A stretch of 12,970 nucleotides of DNA, taken from positions 1 through 12,970 of the forward strand of contig JAGVCB010000114.1 in the NCBI GenBank assembly GCA_020059445.1. The letters are read 5' to 3'. The stretch is from Polynucleobacter sp. GTDB taxonomy: Bacteria; Pseudomonadota; Gammaproteobacteria; Burkholderiales; Burkholderiaceae. A program made the position numbers and the translations under genes. The notes under the pieces are model-generated. The model was not told where the DNA came from and did no database searches. It saw only the letters and a program-made list of their open reading frames with translations. Shown piece by piece: positions 1-8,888 of the stretch. The number at the start of each line of letters is the position of its first letter. The stretch's first letter is position 1.

Positions 1-2556
1 AGTCCGGTCGTGCCGGGCGATGATCCAACCCTACTTTTTACGAATGCGGGTATGAATCAGTTCAAAGATGTTTTCTTGGGCTTTGATAAGCGGGCTTACA
101 GCCGAGCCACTACCGCGCAGAAATGTATTCGTGCTGGTGGTAAGCACAATGACCTAGACAATGTTGGCTATACGGCCCGTCACCACACATTCTTTGAGAT
201 GTTGGGTAACTTTTCTTTTGGCGATTACTTTAAAAAAGATGCGATCAGTTACGCTTGGGAATTACTGACCACTGTTTACAAGTTACCTGCAGACAGGTTG
301 TGGGTGACTGTTTATGCCGAAGATGATGAGGCATATGAAATTTGGCAAAAAGAAATTGGCGTGCCAGCAGAAAGAATCATTCGCATTGGTGACAATAAAG
401 GTGGTCGTTACGCATCTGATAACTTCTGGATGATGGGTGACACAGGTCCTTGTGGTCCTTGCACAGAAATCTTTTATGACCATGGTGAGCACATCGCTGG
501 CGGTCCCCCTGGCAGTCCTGACGAAGATGGCGATCGCTACATCGAAATTTGGAATAACGTCTTCATGCAATTTAACCGCGATGAAGATGGTGTGATGCAC
601 CCACTCCCTAAGCCGAGTGTTGATACTGGAATGGGTCTTGAGCGTATTGCTGCAGTTTTGCAGCATGTCCACTCAAATTATGAAATCGATTTATTTGTTA
701 ATTTACTCAATGCCGCTAAAGCAGCTGTTGATGGTGCTGGTGCTGGCGACTGTGATGCCAACAGCCCATCACTCAAAGTGATTGCCGACCATATCCGCGC
801 ATGTTCTTTCACAGTTGCAGATGGCGTGATTCCAGGTAATGCGGGCCGTGGTTATGTTTTGCGTCGTATCACTCGCCGTGCGATTCGCCATGGTTACAAG
901 CTAGGTGCACGCGCTCCATTCTTCCACAAGATAGTTACAGCTTTGGTTCAAGAAATGGGTGAGGCTTATCCAGAGCTGAAGGCCAACCAAGCAAGAGTCA
1001 CAGAAGTGTTAAAGCAAGAGGAGGAAAGATTCTTCCAGACGATCACGAATGGTATGGAAATTCTTGAATCTGCTTTGGCCAATAGTTCAAAAGTGATTGA
1101 TGGTGAAACTGCGTTTAAGTTGCATGACACATTTGGTTTCCCATTGGATTTAACTGCGGACGTCTGTCGCGAGCGCGGAGTAACTGTTGATGAAGCTGGC
1201 TTTGAAGTTGCCATGAATCGTCAACGTGATCAAGCACGTGCTGCAGGTAAATTCAAATTGGCACAGGGCCTTGAGTACAGCGGAGCACCCACCGTGTTCC
1301 ACGGTTATGACACTTTGAATAAAGACTCTGCCAAGGTGTTGGCACTTTATGTTGATGGCACGCAAGTGAACTCGATCAAAGCAGGTGATAACGCTGTTTT
1401 GGTTTTAGACAACACACCTTTCTACGCTGAATCTGGCGGTCAAGTTGGTGATGCGGGTGAGTTGCGCAATCAATCCAGTTTGTTTGAAGTTGAAGACACC
1501 CTGAAAATTCAGGCAGATGTGTTTGGTCATCATGGCCAGATGCTTGAAGGCGAAATCAAAGTGGGTGATCAGCTCAATGCTAAAGTGAATGCCGAAAGAC
1601 GCGCAAGAACGATTCGTCATCACAGTGCTACTCATTTGATGCACAAGGCATTGCGTGAAGTATTGGGCGCACACGTGCAGCAAAAGGGTTCATTGGTTGA
1701 TGCTGATAAGACACGTTTTGACTTCACACACACAGCCGCGATGACGCCAGAGCAAATTGCTCAGGTAGAGCAGTTGGTGAACGCTGAAATTCTTGCGAAC
1801 GCAGCAACCTCAGCCAAAGTGATGAGTTTGGATGATGCTCAGAAAACGGGCGCCATGATGTTGTTTGGTGAAAAGTACGGCGAGTCGGTACGCGTTTTAG
1901 AAATCGGTTCATCCAAAGAGTTGTGTGGTGGTACACACGTTCAGCGAACTGGCGACATTGGCATTTTTAAAATATTGTCAGAGAGCGGTGTTGCTGCAGG
2001 GATTCGTCGAGTGGAAGCTATCACTGGTGATCGCGCGCTGACATATTTACAAAAACTAGATACTCAAATCAATCAATTGGCTGTTAGCTTAAAGGCAACC
2101 CCGAGCGATTTGGCACAAAGAATTACTCAACTTCAAGACCACGCCCGTTCTTTAGAAAAAGAATTAGAGCGCTTGGGATCTAAGCTGGCGGCTAGTCAAG
2201 GTGATGAATTGATGTCACAAGCTGTTGAAGTCAATGGCGTGAAAATCTTGGCAGCTCAGCTAGAAAGTGCAGACGCCAAAGTTTTGCGAGAAACCTTGGA
2301 TCAGCTTAAAAACAAATTGAAATCAGCAACCATTGTTTTGGCTTCTGTTCAAGATGGAAAAGTTCAGCTAGCTGCAGGTGTTACTGCAGATACTATTGCC
2401 AAGGTCAAAGCTGGTGATTTGGTGAACCACGTGGCTCAACAGGTCGGCGGTAAGGGCGGTGGTAAGCCTGATATGGCGATGGCTGGTGGCACAGATCCGA
2501 AAGGTCTTGCCGCGGCTCTGAAGAGCGTTCAAGCTTGGGTATCAGAGCGTTTATGA
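1..2556 (+). CDS. alaS: Alanyl-tRNA synthetase, 5' end cut by the window
   Basis: Class II synthetase that charges tRNA-Ala with alanine and hydrolyses mischarged Ser/Gly-tRNA; cytoplasmic. The frame is open from base 1 to the TGA at 2554-2556 (851 residues). By alignment from memory with the E. coli enzyme (876 aa), about 26 N-terminal residues lie upstream; the GTG at base 10 is an internal Val codon, not a start. Visible in order: catalytic-domain blocks ([63 protein letters not shown]), the editing-domain HSATH motif (H541 and H545, window numbering), the CGGTH zinc motif (C642, H646), then a coiled stretch and a C-terminal domain with a [15 protein letters not shown] glycine-rich block. 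All expected metal ligands are present, so it looks active. The stop overlaps the start of the next gene, suggesting co-transcription and translational coupling. Confidence 0.98.
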   Translation, partial: SPVVPGDDPTLLFTNAGMNQFKDVFLGFDKRAYSRATTAQKCIRAGGKHNDLDNVGYTARHHTFFEMLGNFSFGDYFKKDAISYAWELLTTVYKLPADRLWVTVYAEDDEAYEIWQKEIGVPAERIIRIGDNKGGRYASDNFWMMGDTGPCGPCTEIFYDHGEHIAGGPPGSPDEDGDRYIEIWNNVFMQFNRDEDGVMHPLPKPSVDTGMGLERIAAVLQHVHSNYEIDLFVNLLNAAKAAVDGAGAGDCDANSPSLKVIADHIRACSFTVADGVIPGNAGRGYVLRRITRRAIRHGYKLGARAPFFHKIVTALVQEMGEAYPELKANQARVTEVLKQEEERFFQTITNGMEILESALANSSKVIDGETAFKLHDTFGFPLDLTADVCRERGVTVDEAGFEVAMNRQRDQARAAGKFKLAQGLEYSGAPTVFHGYDTLNKDSAKVLALYVDGTQVNSIKAGDNAVLVLDNTPFYAESGGQVGDAGELRNQSSLFEVEDTLKIQADVFGHHGQMLEGEIKVGDQLNAKVNAERRARTIRHHSATHLMHKALREVLGAHVQQKGSLVDADKTRFDFTHTAAMTPEQIAQVEQLVNAEILANAATSAKVMSLDDAQKTGAMMLFGEKYGESVRVLEIGSSKELCGGTHVQRTGDIGIFKILSESGVAAGIRRVEAITGDRALTYLQKLDTQINQLAVSLKATPSDLAQRITQLQDHARSLEKELERLGSKLAASQGDELMSQAVEVNGVKILAAQLESADAKVLRETLDQLKNKLKSATIVLASVQDGKVQLAAGVTADTIAKVKAGDLVNHVAQQVGGKGGGKPDMAMAGGTDPKGLAAALKSVQAWVSERL

Positions 2557-2786
2557 GCCAGCCAGTAGATAAAGAAGTGGATGCCAGTGGGCTGAATTGC
2601 CCACTGCCCATTTTGCGAGCCAAAAAAGCATTGGCAGAAATGCAAAGTGGGGAAGTTCTTAAAGTGACAGCGACTGATGCGGGTGCTGAGCAAGATTTTC
2701 CAACCTTTGCCAAGCACACGGGCAATGAGTTACTGCTGACAGAAAAATTAGCAGACGCCTTTGTCTTTTATCTCAAGCGCCGCTGA
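2553..2786 (+). CDS. TusA/SirA-family sulfur carrier protein
   Basis: A 77-residue protein with the family signature: [18 protein letters not shown], with the CPxP cysteine at C16, followed by a short beta/alpha core ([10 protein letters not shown]) and an FYLKRR end. TusA-like proteins carry a persulfide on this cysteine; in E. coli TusA relays sulfur for 2-thiouridine in tRNA wobble positions, while relatives serve other sulfur-transfer roles. Which role applies cannot be read from the sequence. The start chosen is the ATG at 2553, which overlaps the alaS stop (ATGA). A TTG six codons upstream (2535) is in frame but lies inside alaS and adds nothing family-like. The only ribosome-site candidate is a weak AGAG at 2544-2547, so coupling to alaS translation is likely. 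The symbol is left blank because TusA paralogues are common. Confidence 0.9.
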   Translation: MSQPVDKEVDASGLNCPLPILRAKKALAEMQSGEVLKVTATDAGAEQDFPTFAKHTGNELLLTEKLADAFVFYLKRR

Positions 2787-2823
2787 AGATTGGTCAGCTT
2801 AGTCAGGTCAATCAGCGGGTTTT
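2780..2823 (+). terminator. Stop-codon hairpin, possible terminator for alaS-tusA
   Basis: A perfect 7-bp inverted repeat, CCGCTGA (2780-2786) and TCAGCGG (2812-2818), contains the tusA-like stop and the galU stop in its two arms. Inside it, TTG 2790-2792 can pair with CAA 2809-2811, extended by two G-U pairs and one C-G, leaving a loop at 2796-2805. On the + strand the stem is followed by G and TTTT (2820-2823), a short U-tract, so it could end the alaS-tusA transcript. On the - strand no U-tract follows, so it would be a weaker end for galU. The U-tract is short and folding energy was not computed. Confidence 0.45.
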
Positions 2824-3678
2824 AAGAAACTCGCTAAAACCTTCCTTGACTTCTGGGTGACGCAAAGCAAAGTCCACGGTGGCTTTTAAATAGCCCAGTT
2901 TGCTGCCGCAGTCATAACGCACGCCATCGTACTCATAGGCCAACACCTGCTCTTGGCTGAGAAGCGATTGAATCGCATCAGTTAACTGAAGTTCGCCACC
3001 TGCGCCAGGTTTGATCGTTTTGATGTGATCAAAAATTCTTGAAGACAAAATATAGCGACCCACAACGCCCATATTGGATGGGGCATCTGCTGGGGCTGGT
3101 TTTTCAACAATGCCGCTCAATTTATAAATGCGATCGTCAAATAACTTGCCGTCAATCACGCCGTATGACTTAGATTGCTCGGGTGAGATTTTTTCAATGC
3201 CCAAGATAGAGCTGCGATAGTGCTGATATTGATCAACCATCTGCTTCATCACAGGCACTTTGCCATCCAGTAGGTCATCCGCCAAGATCACAGCAAAGGC
3301 TTCGTCGCGGATCAATTTTTCAGCGCATAAAACAGCATGACCCAACCCAAGGGCTTCTGGCTGTCTGACATACACGCAGTCAACATGGCTTGGCTTGATG
3401 CTGCGAACCAAAGCCAATAAATCTTGTTTATTCTTGGCTTCTAATTCAGCTTCAAGCTCATAAGCTTTGTCGAAGTGATCTTCAATCGCACGCTTGCTGC
3501 GACCTGTGACAAAAATCATTTCAGTGATGCCAGCAGCCATGGCCTCTTCAACGGCGTATTGAATCAGTGGCTTATCAACCACGTTCAACATTTCTTTGGG
3601 GCTTGCTTTGGTCGCTGGCAAAAATCTTGTGCCAAGACCGGCAACAGGGAAAACCGCTTTGGTGATAGTTGTATTCAT
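2812..3678 (-). CDS. galU: UTP-glucose-1-phosphate uridylyltransferase
   Basis: Makes UDP-glucose from UTP and glucose-1-phosphate, the precursor for LPS core, exopolysaccharide and other glycosyl transfers; cytoplasmic. The protein has 288 residues, close to the usual 290-300 for bacterial GalU. Visible motifs: nucleotide-binding loop GLGTRFLPATK (residues 14-24) followed by PKEML, GLGHAVLCA (111-119), ILADDLLD with the metal-binding Asp region at D134-D135, GIVEKP (189-194), and GAGGELQLTDAI (226-237). The ATG at 3678 gives the expected MNTTITKAVFPVAGLG beginning. It lies one base downstream of the valS stop (TAA, T, ATG) with no Shine-Dalgarno match, so ribosomes probably reinitiate after valS. 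No promoter of its own is evident. The 3' end faces the tusA-like gene across 25 bp. Confidence 0.97.
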   Translation of the reverse strand: MNTTITKAVFPVAGLGTRFLPATKASPKEMLNVVDKPLIQYAVEEAMAAGITEMIFVTGRSKRAIEDHFDKAYELEAELEAKNKQDLLALVRSIKPSHVDCVYVRQPEALGLGHAVLCAEKLIRDEAFAVILADDLLDGKVPVMKQMVDQYQHYRSSILGIEKISPEQSKSYGVIDGKLFDDRIYKLSGIVEKPAPADAPSNMGVVGRYILSSRIFDHIKTIKPGAGGELQLTDAIQSLLSQEQVLAYEYDGVRYDCGSKLGYLKATVDFALRHPEVKEGFSEFLKTR

Positions 3679-3679
3679 A

Positions 3680-6541
3680 TTAGGATGGTAAACGACTTAA
3701 TTGACTGTTCAGTTTTTCTAACAAAGACTCAAAATCAGCTAAACGCTGTTTCTCCTGAATCACCACTGCCTCGGGCGCTCTGGCCACAAAGCTTTCATTA
3801 TTTAACTTTGAATTGGCTTTATTGATTTCTGTGCTGATGCGCTCAATTTCTTTACTCAAACGAGCTTTTTCAGCAGCAGCATCGATTTCAACCTTGAGCA
3901 AAATTTTGGTATTGCCCACGATCGCTACAGGCGCGCCTGCGCCATCTTTCTCTAGGCTGGCGTCGTCTTCGTAAATCTTTACTTCTGATAATTTTGCCAA
4001 TGCCTGAATATACGGCGCTGCCATTTTCAAGAACTCAGAGTCACCTTTGATATACAAAGGCACACGCTGCGCCGGAGAGATTAGCATTTCACCTCTGAGG
4101 TTGCGGCAAGCGTCTACCAAAGCCTTGACTTCTGCCACCCAAGCTTCGCTCTTTGCACATATTTTTTCTGGCTGAGCAACTGGGTAAGCTTGTAGTGCAA
4201 TCGTATGCTTTTCTTGCTTCTCAAGATCCTTGCCAGACATTGGGCCAAGGATTTGCCATAACTCTTCTGTGATGAATGGGATTATTGGGTGAGCTAAGCG
4301 CAAGATGGTCTCAAGTACGCGCAAAAGTGTTCTGCGTGTGGCACGCTGTTGTGCTGGCGTACCGTTTTGTAATTGAACTTTGGCAAGCTCTAAATACCAA
4401 TCGCAGTACTCGTCCCAAACAAATTGATAGATGGATGTGGAGATATTGTCAAAGCGATAATCTTGGAAACCTTTGGCAATATCAGCTTCAGTTTTTTGTA
4501 ATAAAGAAACAATCCACTTGTCTGCAGGTGAAAAATCCAAATAACCGTCTGGACCGCATTCGCCAACGCATTGGGCAATGCCATTGTCTTCTGGTGTACC
4601 TGGGCAATTCATCAAAACAAAGCGAGTGGCATTCCACAGTTTGTTACAAAAGTTTCTGTAACCTTCGCAACGCTTTTGATCAAAATTGATATTTCTACCA
4701 AGTGTTGCCATAGATGCAAATGTAAATCTCAAGGCATCTGTACCAAAGGCAGGGATGCCATCTGGAAATTCTTTTTTGGTTTTCTTAGTGATGCTTTCAG
4801 CTTGCTTAGGATTCATCAAGCCTGTTGTGCGTTTAGCGATCAACGTATCTAAATCAATACCATCAATCAAATCGATCGGGTCCAAGGTGTTGCCCTTGGA
4901 CTTACTCATCTTTTGACCTTCAGCGTCGCGCACCAAACCGTGAACATAAACAGTTTCAAATGGGATCTTGCCGGTGAAATGACAAGTCATCATGACCATG
5001 CGAGCCACCCAGAAGAAAATGATGTCAAAGCCTGTCACCAATGCTGATGATGGTAAGAAGTGAGCCAGTTCTGGTGTTTTATTCGGCCAGCCCAATGATG
5101 AGAATGGCACCAGTGCTGAACTGAACCAAGTATCTAAAACATCTTCATCGCGGCGCAAAGAACCGGTGTAGCCATTAGCTTTTGCTTTTGCCATGGCTTC
5201 TGCTTCTGTGCGTGCCACAACAATCTTGCCGTCTTCTTGATACCAGGCTGGGATTTGATGGCCCCACCAGAGTTGACGTGAGATACACCAGTCCTGAATA
5301 CCTTCTAACCATTGGTTGTAAGTGGTAGTCCAGTTCTCAGGAACAAACTTCACATCGCCACACTTCACTGCATCAAGAGCTGCCTCAGCAATTGATTTGC
5401 CTGGGCGATACAGGTTGTGCTCAGTCGGTTTAGACATTGCCACAAACCACTGATCGGTGAGCATGGGTTCAATCACAGACTTGGTACGGTCGCCACGTGG
5501 CACCATCAAGGTGTGTGGTTGAACTTTTTCTAATAAACCAAAAGCTTCAAGATCAGCAACAATCAACTTGCGTGCTTCAAAGCGATCGAGGCCTTGGTAT
5601 TTCTTAGGGGCTTGATCATTGATCTTGGCATCCAAGGTCAGAATATTGATCATCTCTAATTGATGACGCAAGCCAACCGCATAGTCGTTGAAGTCGTGCG
5701 CTGGTGTTACTTTGACAACCCCAGTACCAAACTCTTTATCCACATAATCATCAGCGATAATCGGAATCTGTCTGTCTGAGAGAGGAAGATTGACTGTTTG
5801 ACCAATCAAATGCTTGTAGCGTTCATCTTCTGGATGAATCATCACAGCCACGTCACCCAACATCGTTTCAGGGCGGGTGGTGGCGACTGTGAGGTGTCCT
5901 TGACCATTCGATAGTGGATAGCGAATGTGCCACATCGAACCTTGCTCTTCTTCGCTTTCAACTTCTAAGTCAGAAACGGCTGTACCCAAGATAGGATCCC
6001 AGTTCACCAAACGTTTACCGCGATAGATCAAACCTTGTTCGTACAAGCTGACAAACACTTCAACCACGGCATGGGACATTTTGTCGTCCATCGTGAAGTA
6101 TTCGCGGCTCCAATCAATGGATGCGCCTAAGCGTCTAATTTGATTGGTGATAGTCGAACCTGATTGTTCTTTCCAGGCCCATACTTTTTCTAAGAATTTT
6201 TCGCGACCCAAATCGTGTCTTGACACCTTTTGGGCGTCCAATTGTCTTTCCACCACAATTTGTGTGGCGATACCTGCGTGGTCGGTGCCAGGCACCCAAA
6301 GTGTGTTTTTACCTTGCATGCGAGCATGTCTTGCCAAGCCATCCATAATGGTTTGATTGAAGGCGTGACCCATGTGAAGGGTGCCAGTGACGTTCGGTGG
6401 CGGCAATTGGATGCAAAAACTATCCTTTTTGTCGTCCAAAGTGGCGGTGGCAATACCCCTTTTTTCCCACTCAGGACCCCATTGGGCCTCGATTTGGGAG
6501 GGTTCGAAAGATTTAGCGAGGTCAGAAAGATTTTTAGACAT
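3680..6541 (-). CDS. valS: Valyl-tRNA synthetase
   Basis: Class I synthetase that charges tRNA-Val and edits mischarged threonine; cytoplasmic. 953 residues, close to E. coli ValS (951). Visible in order: [13 protein letters not shown] with the HIGH-type motif HMGH (56-59), [15 protein letters not shown]1 editing-domain block [29 protein letters not shown], the [17 protein letters not shown] block, [16 protein letters not shown] (544-548), the anticodon-binding region with FITEELW, and a charged C-terminal coiled-coil arm (about the last 65 residues) typical of ValRS. All catalytic motifs are intact. The ATG at 6541 fits the family N-terminus ([14 protein letters not shown]). No Shine-Dalgarno sequence precedes it, but a TATAAT on the - strand (6555 down to 6550) lies 8 bases upstream of the ATG, suggesting a very short or absent leader. 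galU follows after one base. Confidence 0.98.
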   Translation of the reverse strand: MSKNLSDLAKSFEPSQIEAQWGPEWEKRGIATATLDDKKDSFCIQLPPPNVTGTLHMGHAFNQTIMDGLARHARMQGKNTLWVPGTDHAGIATQIVVERQLDAQKVSRHDLGREKFLEKVWAWKEQSGSTITNQIRRLGASIDWSREYFTMDDKMSHAVVEVFVSLYEQGLIYRGKRLVNWDPILGTAVSDLEVESEEEQGSMWHIRYPLSNGQGHLTVATTRPETMLGDVAVMIHPEDERYKHLIGQTVNLPLSDRQIPIIADDYVDKEFGTGVVKVTPAHDFNDYAVGLRHQLEMINILTLDAKINDQAPKKYQGLDRFEARKLIVADLEAFGLLEKVQPHTLMVPRGDRTKSVIEPMLTDQWFVAMSKPTEHNLYRPGKSIAEAALDAVKCGDVKFVPENWTTTYNQWLEGIQDWCISRQLWWGHQIPAWYQEDGKIVVARTEAEAMAKAKANGYTGSLRRDEDVLDTWFSSALVPFSSLGWPNKTPELAHFLPSSALVTGFDIIFFWVARMVMMTCHFTGKIPFETVYVHGLVRDAEGQKMSKSKGNTLDPIDLIDGIDLDTLIAKRTTGLMNPKQAESITKKTKKEFPDGIPAFGTDALRFTFASMATLGRNINFDQKRCEGYRNFCNKLWNATRFVLMNCPGTPEDNGIAQCVGECGPDGYLDFSPADKWIVSLLQKTEADIAKGFQDYRFDNISTSIYQFVWDEYCDWYLELAKVQLQNGTPAQQRATRRTLLRVLETILRLAHPIIPFITEELWQILGPMSGKDLEKQEKHTIALQAYPVAQPEKICAKSEAWVAEVKALVDACRNLRGEMLISPAQRVPLYIKGDSEFLKMAAPYIQALAKLSEVKIYEDDASLEKDGAGAPVAIVGNTKILLKVEIDAAAEKARLSKEIERISTEINKANSKLNNESFVARAPEAVVIQEKQRLADFESLLEKLNSQLSRLPS

Positions 6542-6548
6542 AAGCCCG

Positions 6549-6558
6549 AATTATAATT
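6549..6558. promoter_or_regulatory. Palindromic bidirectional -10 element between valS and uvrD
   Basis: AATTATAATT is a perfect 10-bp palindrome in the 40-bp divergent gap. It contains an exact sigma-70 TATAAT on each strand: 6552-6557 on + (toward uvrD) and 6555-6550 on - (toward valS). Expected start points, about 7 bases past each box, are near 6564 (uvrD, giving an 18-base leader that includes its AAAGG site) and near 6543 (valS, giving a leader of about two bases). The valS discriminator TCGGGC is GC-rich, a feature associated with stringent control. No good -35 box is visible for either direction, which lowers certainty. Confidence 0.5.
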
Positions 6559-6571
6559 TTTTGTTGAACGT

Positions 6572-6576
6572 AAAGG
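6572..6576 (+). promoter_or_regulatory. Ribosome binding site of uvrD that decides the GTG start
   Basis: AAAGG lies five bases before the GTG at 6582. It is the best Shine-Dalgarno match next to any start in this window, and it selects GTG 6582 over the in-frame TTG codons at 6561 and 6564 and over upstream codons inside valS. Confidence 0.6.
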
Positions 6577-6581
6577 CACAT

Positions 6582-8885
6582 GTGACGAATATTCTTAATA
6601 ATTTAAATCCAGAACAGCTTGAAGCCGTGACATTAGCCCCTGTTAATGAGGCAGGCAACAGTCAATCAGCCATGATTTTAGCTGGTGCTGGTAGCGGCAA
6701 AACCAAGGTATTGACCACCAGAATCGCTTGGTTGATTCAGACGAGTCAGGCATCCCCCGTAGGTATCTTGGCTGTGACTTTCACGAATAAGGCCGCTAAA
6801 GAGATGTTGACACGCCTTTCTGCCATGATGCCTATCAACACCAGGGGCATGTGGGTTGGCACCTTCCACGGCCTTTGTAATCGTTTATTAAGAGCCCATC
6901 ACAAAGATGCAGGCTTACCATCCACTTTTCAGATTTTGGACACCCAAGATCAATTGTCTGCGATCAAGCGTCTATTAAAGTCACTCAAAATCGATGATGA
7001 AAAGTATCCGCCCAAACAACTTCAGTACTTTATTGCCCATGCCAAAGAGAAAGGTATGCGCGCCAAAGACATGGACCGTGGGGATTCTTTCCAAAACACC
7101 ATGGTTGAGCTTTATCAGGCTTATGAAGAGCAGTGTCAGCGAGAAGGTGTGGTTGATTTTGCAGAATTACTCCTGCGCAGTTATGAACTTCTCAAGCATC
7201 ACCAACCGATTCGTGAACACTATCAAGAGCGATTCCGCCATATTTTGGTCGACGAGTTTCAAGATACTAATGCCTTGCAATACGCATGGTTAAAGTTACT
7301 TTCTGGGCATGGCACATCCAATCCAAGCTCTGTATTTGCCGTGGGTGATGACGATCAAAGTATTTACGCCTTCAGGGGTGCTGATGTTGAGAACATGAAA
7401 TTATTTGAGCGTCACTTCAAACCATACTTGGTGAAGCTTGAGCAAAACTATCGCTCATACGGACACATCCTAGACGCGGCCAATCATTTGATTGCCAATA
7501 ACACAGAGCGTTTGGGTAAAAACCTCAGAACAGATGCCGGTCATGGTGAGCCCGTGAGAGTCTACGAGGCTGCCACTGATGGCACTGAGGCTGCGTGGAT
7601 GGTGGATGAGATCAAGAGCTTGATCAACACTGGCAGCATGCGGACTGAGATCGCTATTCTTTATCGCAGCAATGCTCAGTCACGCATCATCGAGCACGGT
7701 TTATTTTCTGCGGGCATTCCTTATCGTGTTTATGGCGGTTTGCGATTCTTTGAGCGTGCTGAAATCAAACACGCCTTGGCTTATTTACGTTTGTTAGAAA
7801 ACCCCAACGACGATACTTCTTTTGCGCGGGTGGTGAACTTTCCAACCCGAGGTATTGGCGCTAAAAGCATTGAAACTTTGCAAGACAGTGCCAAATTAAA
7901 TAACTGTTCTTTCTATGCTGCAGCTCCGTATCTAGATGGTAAAGCTGGAACATCTATTTCAGGATTTGTGCGTTTGATTGATCATATGCGTGATGCCACG
8001 CGTCACAATACCTTGCCTGAAACAGTCGATTATGTGATTCAGCACAGTGGTTTGATTCAGCATTATTTGACTGAGCGTGAAGGTCAAGATCGGGTGGAGA
8101 ACTTACAAGAATTGGTGAATGCTGCAACAGCCTTCATTGCTGAAGAAGGTTTTGCTCAAGACACAGTAGCAGGCACAGATCAGACTGAAGTGATCACTGA
8201 GATGTCACCTTTGGCGGGTTTCTTGGCGCATGCCTCACTAGAGGCTGGAGATAACCAAGCTCAAGCTGGTCAAGATGCTGTTCAATTGATGACAGTGCAT
8301 GCTGCGAAGGGCCTTGAGTTCACCAATGTGTTCATCACAGGCTTGGAAGAAGGTTTGTTCCCACATGAAAATAGCATCAATGAAGATGATGGTTTAGAAG
8401 AAGAGCGACGTTTGATGTACGTGGCCATCACTAGAGCCAAAGAAAGATTATTTTTATCTCACACCCAATCAAGATTACTGCATGGTCAAGTGAGATATAA
8501 CTTGCCATCAAGATTTTTGGATGAGTTGCCAGCAGAATCTTTGAAGCATTTGACGCCTAAAAATAAAGATGCGCGCTGGGCTAGCAGCACAACCACCACC
8601 AGAATGCCTTCATGGTCTGAGGGCAGTGATTGGGGTGGTCCGGCGACAACGATTCCAAGATTTTCTAGAAACAGTGCCATCACTGTGCCCGTCAGCAGCT
8701 TGCCGCAAAAAGATAATGGGCATGGTTTCAGGGTTGGGCAGAGTGTGTTTCACACAAAATTTGGTGAGGGAAGGATTTTGGCCATTGAAGGCCAAGCTGA
8801 TCAAGCCAAGGCCAATGTGAACTTCAATCGCCATGGGCCTAAATGGTTGCAATTAGCAATTGCTAAATTAACCGCCATTGATTGA
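6582..8885 (+). CDS. uvrD: DNA helicase II, UvrD/PcrA type
   Basis: Superfamily 1A 3'-5' helicase that unwinds nicked DNA in nucleotide excision and mismatch repair and strips RecA filaments; cytoplasmic. From GTG 6582 the protein has 767 residues (E. coli UvrD 720). Visible: Walker A AGAGSGKT (34-41), AVTFTNKAAKEM, GTFHGLCNRLLRAHH, Walker B VDEFQDTN (D224, E225), GDDDQSIYAFRGA (motif III, Q259), LEQNYRS (motif IV, 286-292), VNFPTRGIG, QLMTVHAAKGLEF (motif V, H573), EEERRLMYVAITRA (motif VI). A low-complexity linker rich in Ser, Thr and Trp follows, then a C-terminal Tudor-like domain (GQSVFHTKFGEGRI to the end), which favours UvrD over Rep. The open frame extends upstream into valS antisense, but that part is not family-like. 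Extra residues near 21-28 lie just before Walker A. The 3' end is three bases from a convergent gene. Confidence 0.97.
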   Translation: MTNILNNLNPEQLEAVTLAPVNEAGNSQSAMILAGAGSGKTKVLTTRIAWLIQTSQASPVGILAVTFTNKAAKEMLTRLSAMMPINTRGMWVGTFHGLCNRLLRAHHKDAGLPSTFQILDTQDQLSAIKRLLKSLKIDDEKYPPKQLQYFIAHAKEKGMRAKDMDRGDSFQNTMVELYQAYEEQCQREGVVDFAELLLRSYELLKHHQPIREHYQERFRHILVDEFQDTNALQYAWLKLLSGHGTSNPSSVFAVGDDDQSIYAFRGADVENMKLFERHFKPYLVKLEQNYRSYGHILDAANHLIANNTERLGKNLRTDAGHGEPVRVYEAATDGTEAAWMVDEIKSLINTGSMRTEIAILYRSNAQSRIIEHGLFSAGIPYRVYGGLRFFERAEIKHALAYLRLLENPNDDTSFARVVNFPTRGIGAKSIETLQDSAKLNNCSFYAAAPYLDGKAGTSISGFVRLIDHMRDATRHNTLPETVDYVIQHSGLIQHYLTEREGQDRVENLQELVNAATAFIAEEGFAQDTVAGTDQTEVITEMSPLAGFLAHASLEAGDNQAQAGQDAVQLMTVHAAKGLEFTNVFITGLEEGLFPHENSINEDDGLEEERRLMYVAITRAKERLFLSHTQSRLLHGQVRYNLPSRFLDELPAESLKHLTPKNKDARWASSTTTTRMPSWSEGSDWGGPATTIPRFSRNSAITVPVSSLPQKDNGHGFRVGQSVFHTKFGEGRILAIEGQADQAKANVNFNRHGPKWLQLAIAKLTAID

Positions 8886-8888
8886 TCA

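Noticed and set aside
133..140. E. coli Chi octamer GCTGGTGG in alaS (a second copy at 2482-2489)
   Set aside because: Both encode Ala-Gly-Gly at conserved AlaRS positions, and the Chi sequence used by this organism is unknown; two copies in 13 kb are not meaningful.
283..672. 129-codon open frame on the - strand inside alaS
   Set aside because: Antisense to highly conserved AlaRS catalytic blocks, composition like a shadow frame, no recognisable domain or ribosome site.
4276..4689. 137-codon open frame on the + strand inside valS
   Set aside because: Antisense to the conserved anticodon-binding region of ValRS; Trp- and Gln-rich translation with no recognisable domain.
6381..6581. Upstream open extension of the uvrD frame by about 67 codons into valS
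   Set aside because: It runs antisense to the conserved valS N-terminus and does not resemble UvrD; GTG 6582 has the AAAGG site and the family-like beginning.
8853..8866. Perfect 14-bp palindrome TTAGCAATTGCTAA near the uvrD 3' end, considered as a bidirectional terminator
   Set aside because: It would form only a 5-bp AT-rich stem with a 4-base loop, has no U-tract on either strand, and encodes the expected UvrD C-terminal residues (LAIAK).
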